Assembly (NCBI GenBank): GCA_038040385.1
Contig: JBBPII010000003.1
Span: 186,001 to 250,000, forward strand
Reading direction: 5' to 3'
From: Gilichinskyi gelida
GTDB lineage: Bacteria; Acidobacteriota; Thermoanaerobaculia; Gp7-AA8
DNA: 64,000 bases
Part shown: positions 62,938 to 64,000 of the stretch, piece by piece
Layout: each line of letters starts with the position of its first letter
Numbering within the stretch: the stretch's first letter is position 1
The notes under the pieces: model-generated
The model's input: only the letters and a program-made list of their open reading frames with translations
What the model was told of the DNA's origin: nothing
Database searches by the model: none
Translations under genes and position numbers: made by a program

Positions 62938-63122
62938 GGGGTTGCGGGGTCTCGCGGTCTCGGGGTCTCGCGGGGCGAAACGCTGAGCGAACGATCGTGC
63001 CTTAGCGGAGCGCTGAAGGGACCGGAGTTGCGGGGTTTCGAGGTTGCGAGGTTTCGCGGGGCGAAACGCTTGAGCGAACGATCGTCTCAGCTGAGCGCTG
63101 CGAGACCCCGAGACCCCGTAAC
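62938..63122. repeat. Long inverted array of 8-bp words (GGTTGCGG/GGTCTCGC family)
   Basis: GGGGTTGCGGGGTCTCGCGG, a second block GGTTTCGAGGTTGCGAGG and the complement CGAGACCCCGAGACCCCGTA on the right; near-twin of 30104-30206. It fills the convergent gap before lptG. Confidence 0.8.
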
Positions 63123-63133
63123 CTCGCTTCTCA

Positions 63134-64000
63134 TCACGTTTCCACGTGCAAAAACATATACACCGCTGCCAGCGCGAAGAGGATATTCGCGCTCCACGCC
63201 GATAGCAGCGGCGGCAGGTTGCCTACCTCGCCGAACTTCGTGAAGATGGCGAACACCATCCAGTAGAAGATCCCCAGCACCAGGGCGATGCCGACGCCGT
63301 ACAGCGCGCCGCGCTTGCCGATCCGGAAGGCGAACGGCAGGGCGATGAGAGCCATGACCATGCTGATGAAGGGCCACGACGTCTTCGCGTACAGCTTCAC
63401 CGTCAGCTCCTCGGCCGCGTAACCGGAGCGGCGGATGGTGTCGATGTAGCGGCGCAACTGCGCGAAGGTCATCTGATCCGGCGACTTCGCCTCGGTGGCG
63501 AAGTCCTCGGGACGCTCGGGATAGAAGAGCCGCAGCGGTCGGACGATCGGGGAGAACGACGACCTGCCGTCGTCGGCGAACGAGCGCATCCACCCGTGCT
63601 CGAAGACCCATCCCTGACCGTCCCAGCGCGCTCGGTCGGCGTACACCCGGCGCGTCATCCGGAACTCGGCCGGATGAAACTCGAAGACCTGCACCTGCGA
63701 GAGCTGCTTCGCGGTGCGGTCATACGAGAGGAAATTGATGATGTAGCGCCCCTTGCCGAGGAACCAGAGCTTCTGCTGGTTCTGCGCGGCGACCTCTTTC
63801 TTCCCCTTGATCCTGTTCCGCAACTGCTCGACGCGCTGATTGGAGTACGGCAGCACGTAGTCGAGCATCAGGTAGGCGAGGACGCTGATCACCGCGGCGA
63901 TGGCGATCACCGGCAGCGCAACGCGGTAGAGCGACATCCCGCTCGATTTGAACGCCGTCACCTCGTTGCTCTTGGAGAGGATGCCGAAGGTCACCAACGT
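63134..64000 (-). CDS. lptG: Lipopolysaccharide export permease LptG (3' part; gene runs off the window)
   Basis: About 288 residues of the C-terminal part of a YjgP/YjgQ-family protein. A transmembrane helix (VALPVIAIAAVISVLAYLMLDYV), then the periplasmic jellyroll (about 55-175) and three closing helices (FISMVMALIALPFAFRIG). LptG with LptF and the ATPase LptB pulls lipopolysaccharide from the inner membrane. The start codon lies beyond position 64000. Confidence 0.88.
   Translation of the reverse strand, partial: TLVTFGILSKSNEVTAFKSSGMSLYRVALPVIAIAAVISVLAYLMLDYVLPYSNQRVEQLRNRIKGKKEVAAQNQQKLWFLGKGRYIINFLSYDRTAKQLSQVQVFEFHPAEFRMTRRVYADRARWDGQGWVFEHGWMRSFADDGRSSFSPIVRPLRLFYPERPEDFATEAKSPDQMTFAQLRRYIDTIRRSGYAAEELTVKLYAKTSWPFISMVMALIALPFAFRIGKRGALYGVGIALVLGIFYWMVFAIFTKFGEVGNLPPLLSAWSANILFALAAVYMFLHVET

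Overview
Organism. The window is GC-rich and codes for a Gram-negative cell envelope: LptG, LolA, KdsD, a TolC-type channel, MurJ and a SpoIVB-type (S55) protein. It also has an ATP-type PEP carboxykinase, a secreted S9 prolyl oligopeptidase, a TMTC-like membrane/TPR protein, Hanks-type kinase signalling and many hairpin repeats between genes. Together these suggest an environmental (soil or sediment) bacterium, most likely Acidobacteriota or a neighbouring phylum. That placement is inference; there is no rRNA gene here.

Island, about 314-12839. The left 12.5 kb is bounded by two identical 27-bp direct repeats (287-313 and 12840-12866). The right copy is the 3' end of an acyl-CoA dehydrogenase gene; the left copy is a detached duplicate of that end. 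Inside lie a decayed RHS gene with an orphan membrane protein, a large attC-like inverted repeat, an alpha/beta hydrolase, an intact RHS polymorphic-toxin gene with its own small membrane partner, and a regulatory cassette. The cassette encodes an HTH-sigma fusion, a zinc-finger/TPR protein, a tiny secreted peptide and an XRE-type HTH protein. It looks like a peptide-signalling module and is the most novel feature of the window. No integrase gene was recognised.

Chromosomal backbone, 12839-38212. Acyl-CoA dehydrogenase; TMTC-like protein; tRNA-Leu(UAA); a zinc-ribbon gene behind two identical palindromes; a cupredoxin gene followed at 1 nt by a CACHE/HAMP/cyclase-like/Ser-Thr kinase fusion. 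Next comes a macromolecular-synthesis cluster on the minus strand (rpsU, mutS2, dnaG, rpoD). After it: S9 peptidase, uridine kinase, squalene/phytoene synthase with a geranylgeranyl-reductase-like flavoprotein, murJ, a DUF2283 toxin-antitoxin-like pair and two peptide-transporter ATPases.

Export and transport, 38348-53233. A tightly coupled operon runs TolC-like channel, Yip1 protein, MacA-like adaptor, MacB-like ATPase, permease. A four-helix-bundle (23S IVP-type) gene bracketed by inverted heptamer repeats splits the ATPase from the permease. It is followed by an S55-type protein, a secreted propeller protein, and a peptide-binding lipoprotein with two permeases that complete the transporter whose ATPases lie 10 kb upstream, then a metallophosphoesterase.

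Envelope and metabolism, 53347-64000. coaD, a Coq4-like protein, a TPR protein, polyprenyl synthetase, yajQ, lolA, a small beta-rich protein, kdsD, panE, a metallo-beta-lactamase-fold hydrolase, a DinB-like protein, pckA, a secreted protein and the 3' part of lptG.

A recurring theme is several families of short tandem 7- or 8-bp words arranged as inverted arms between genes. Some have been absorbed into coding sequence (MutS2 linker, gene starts, gene ends).
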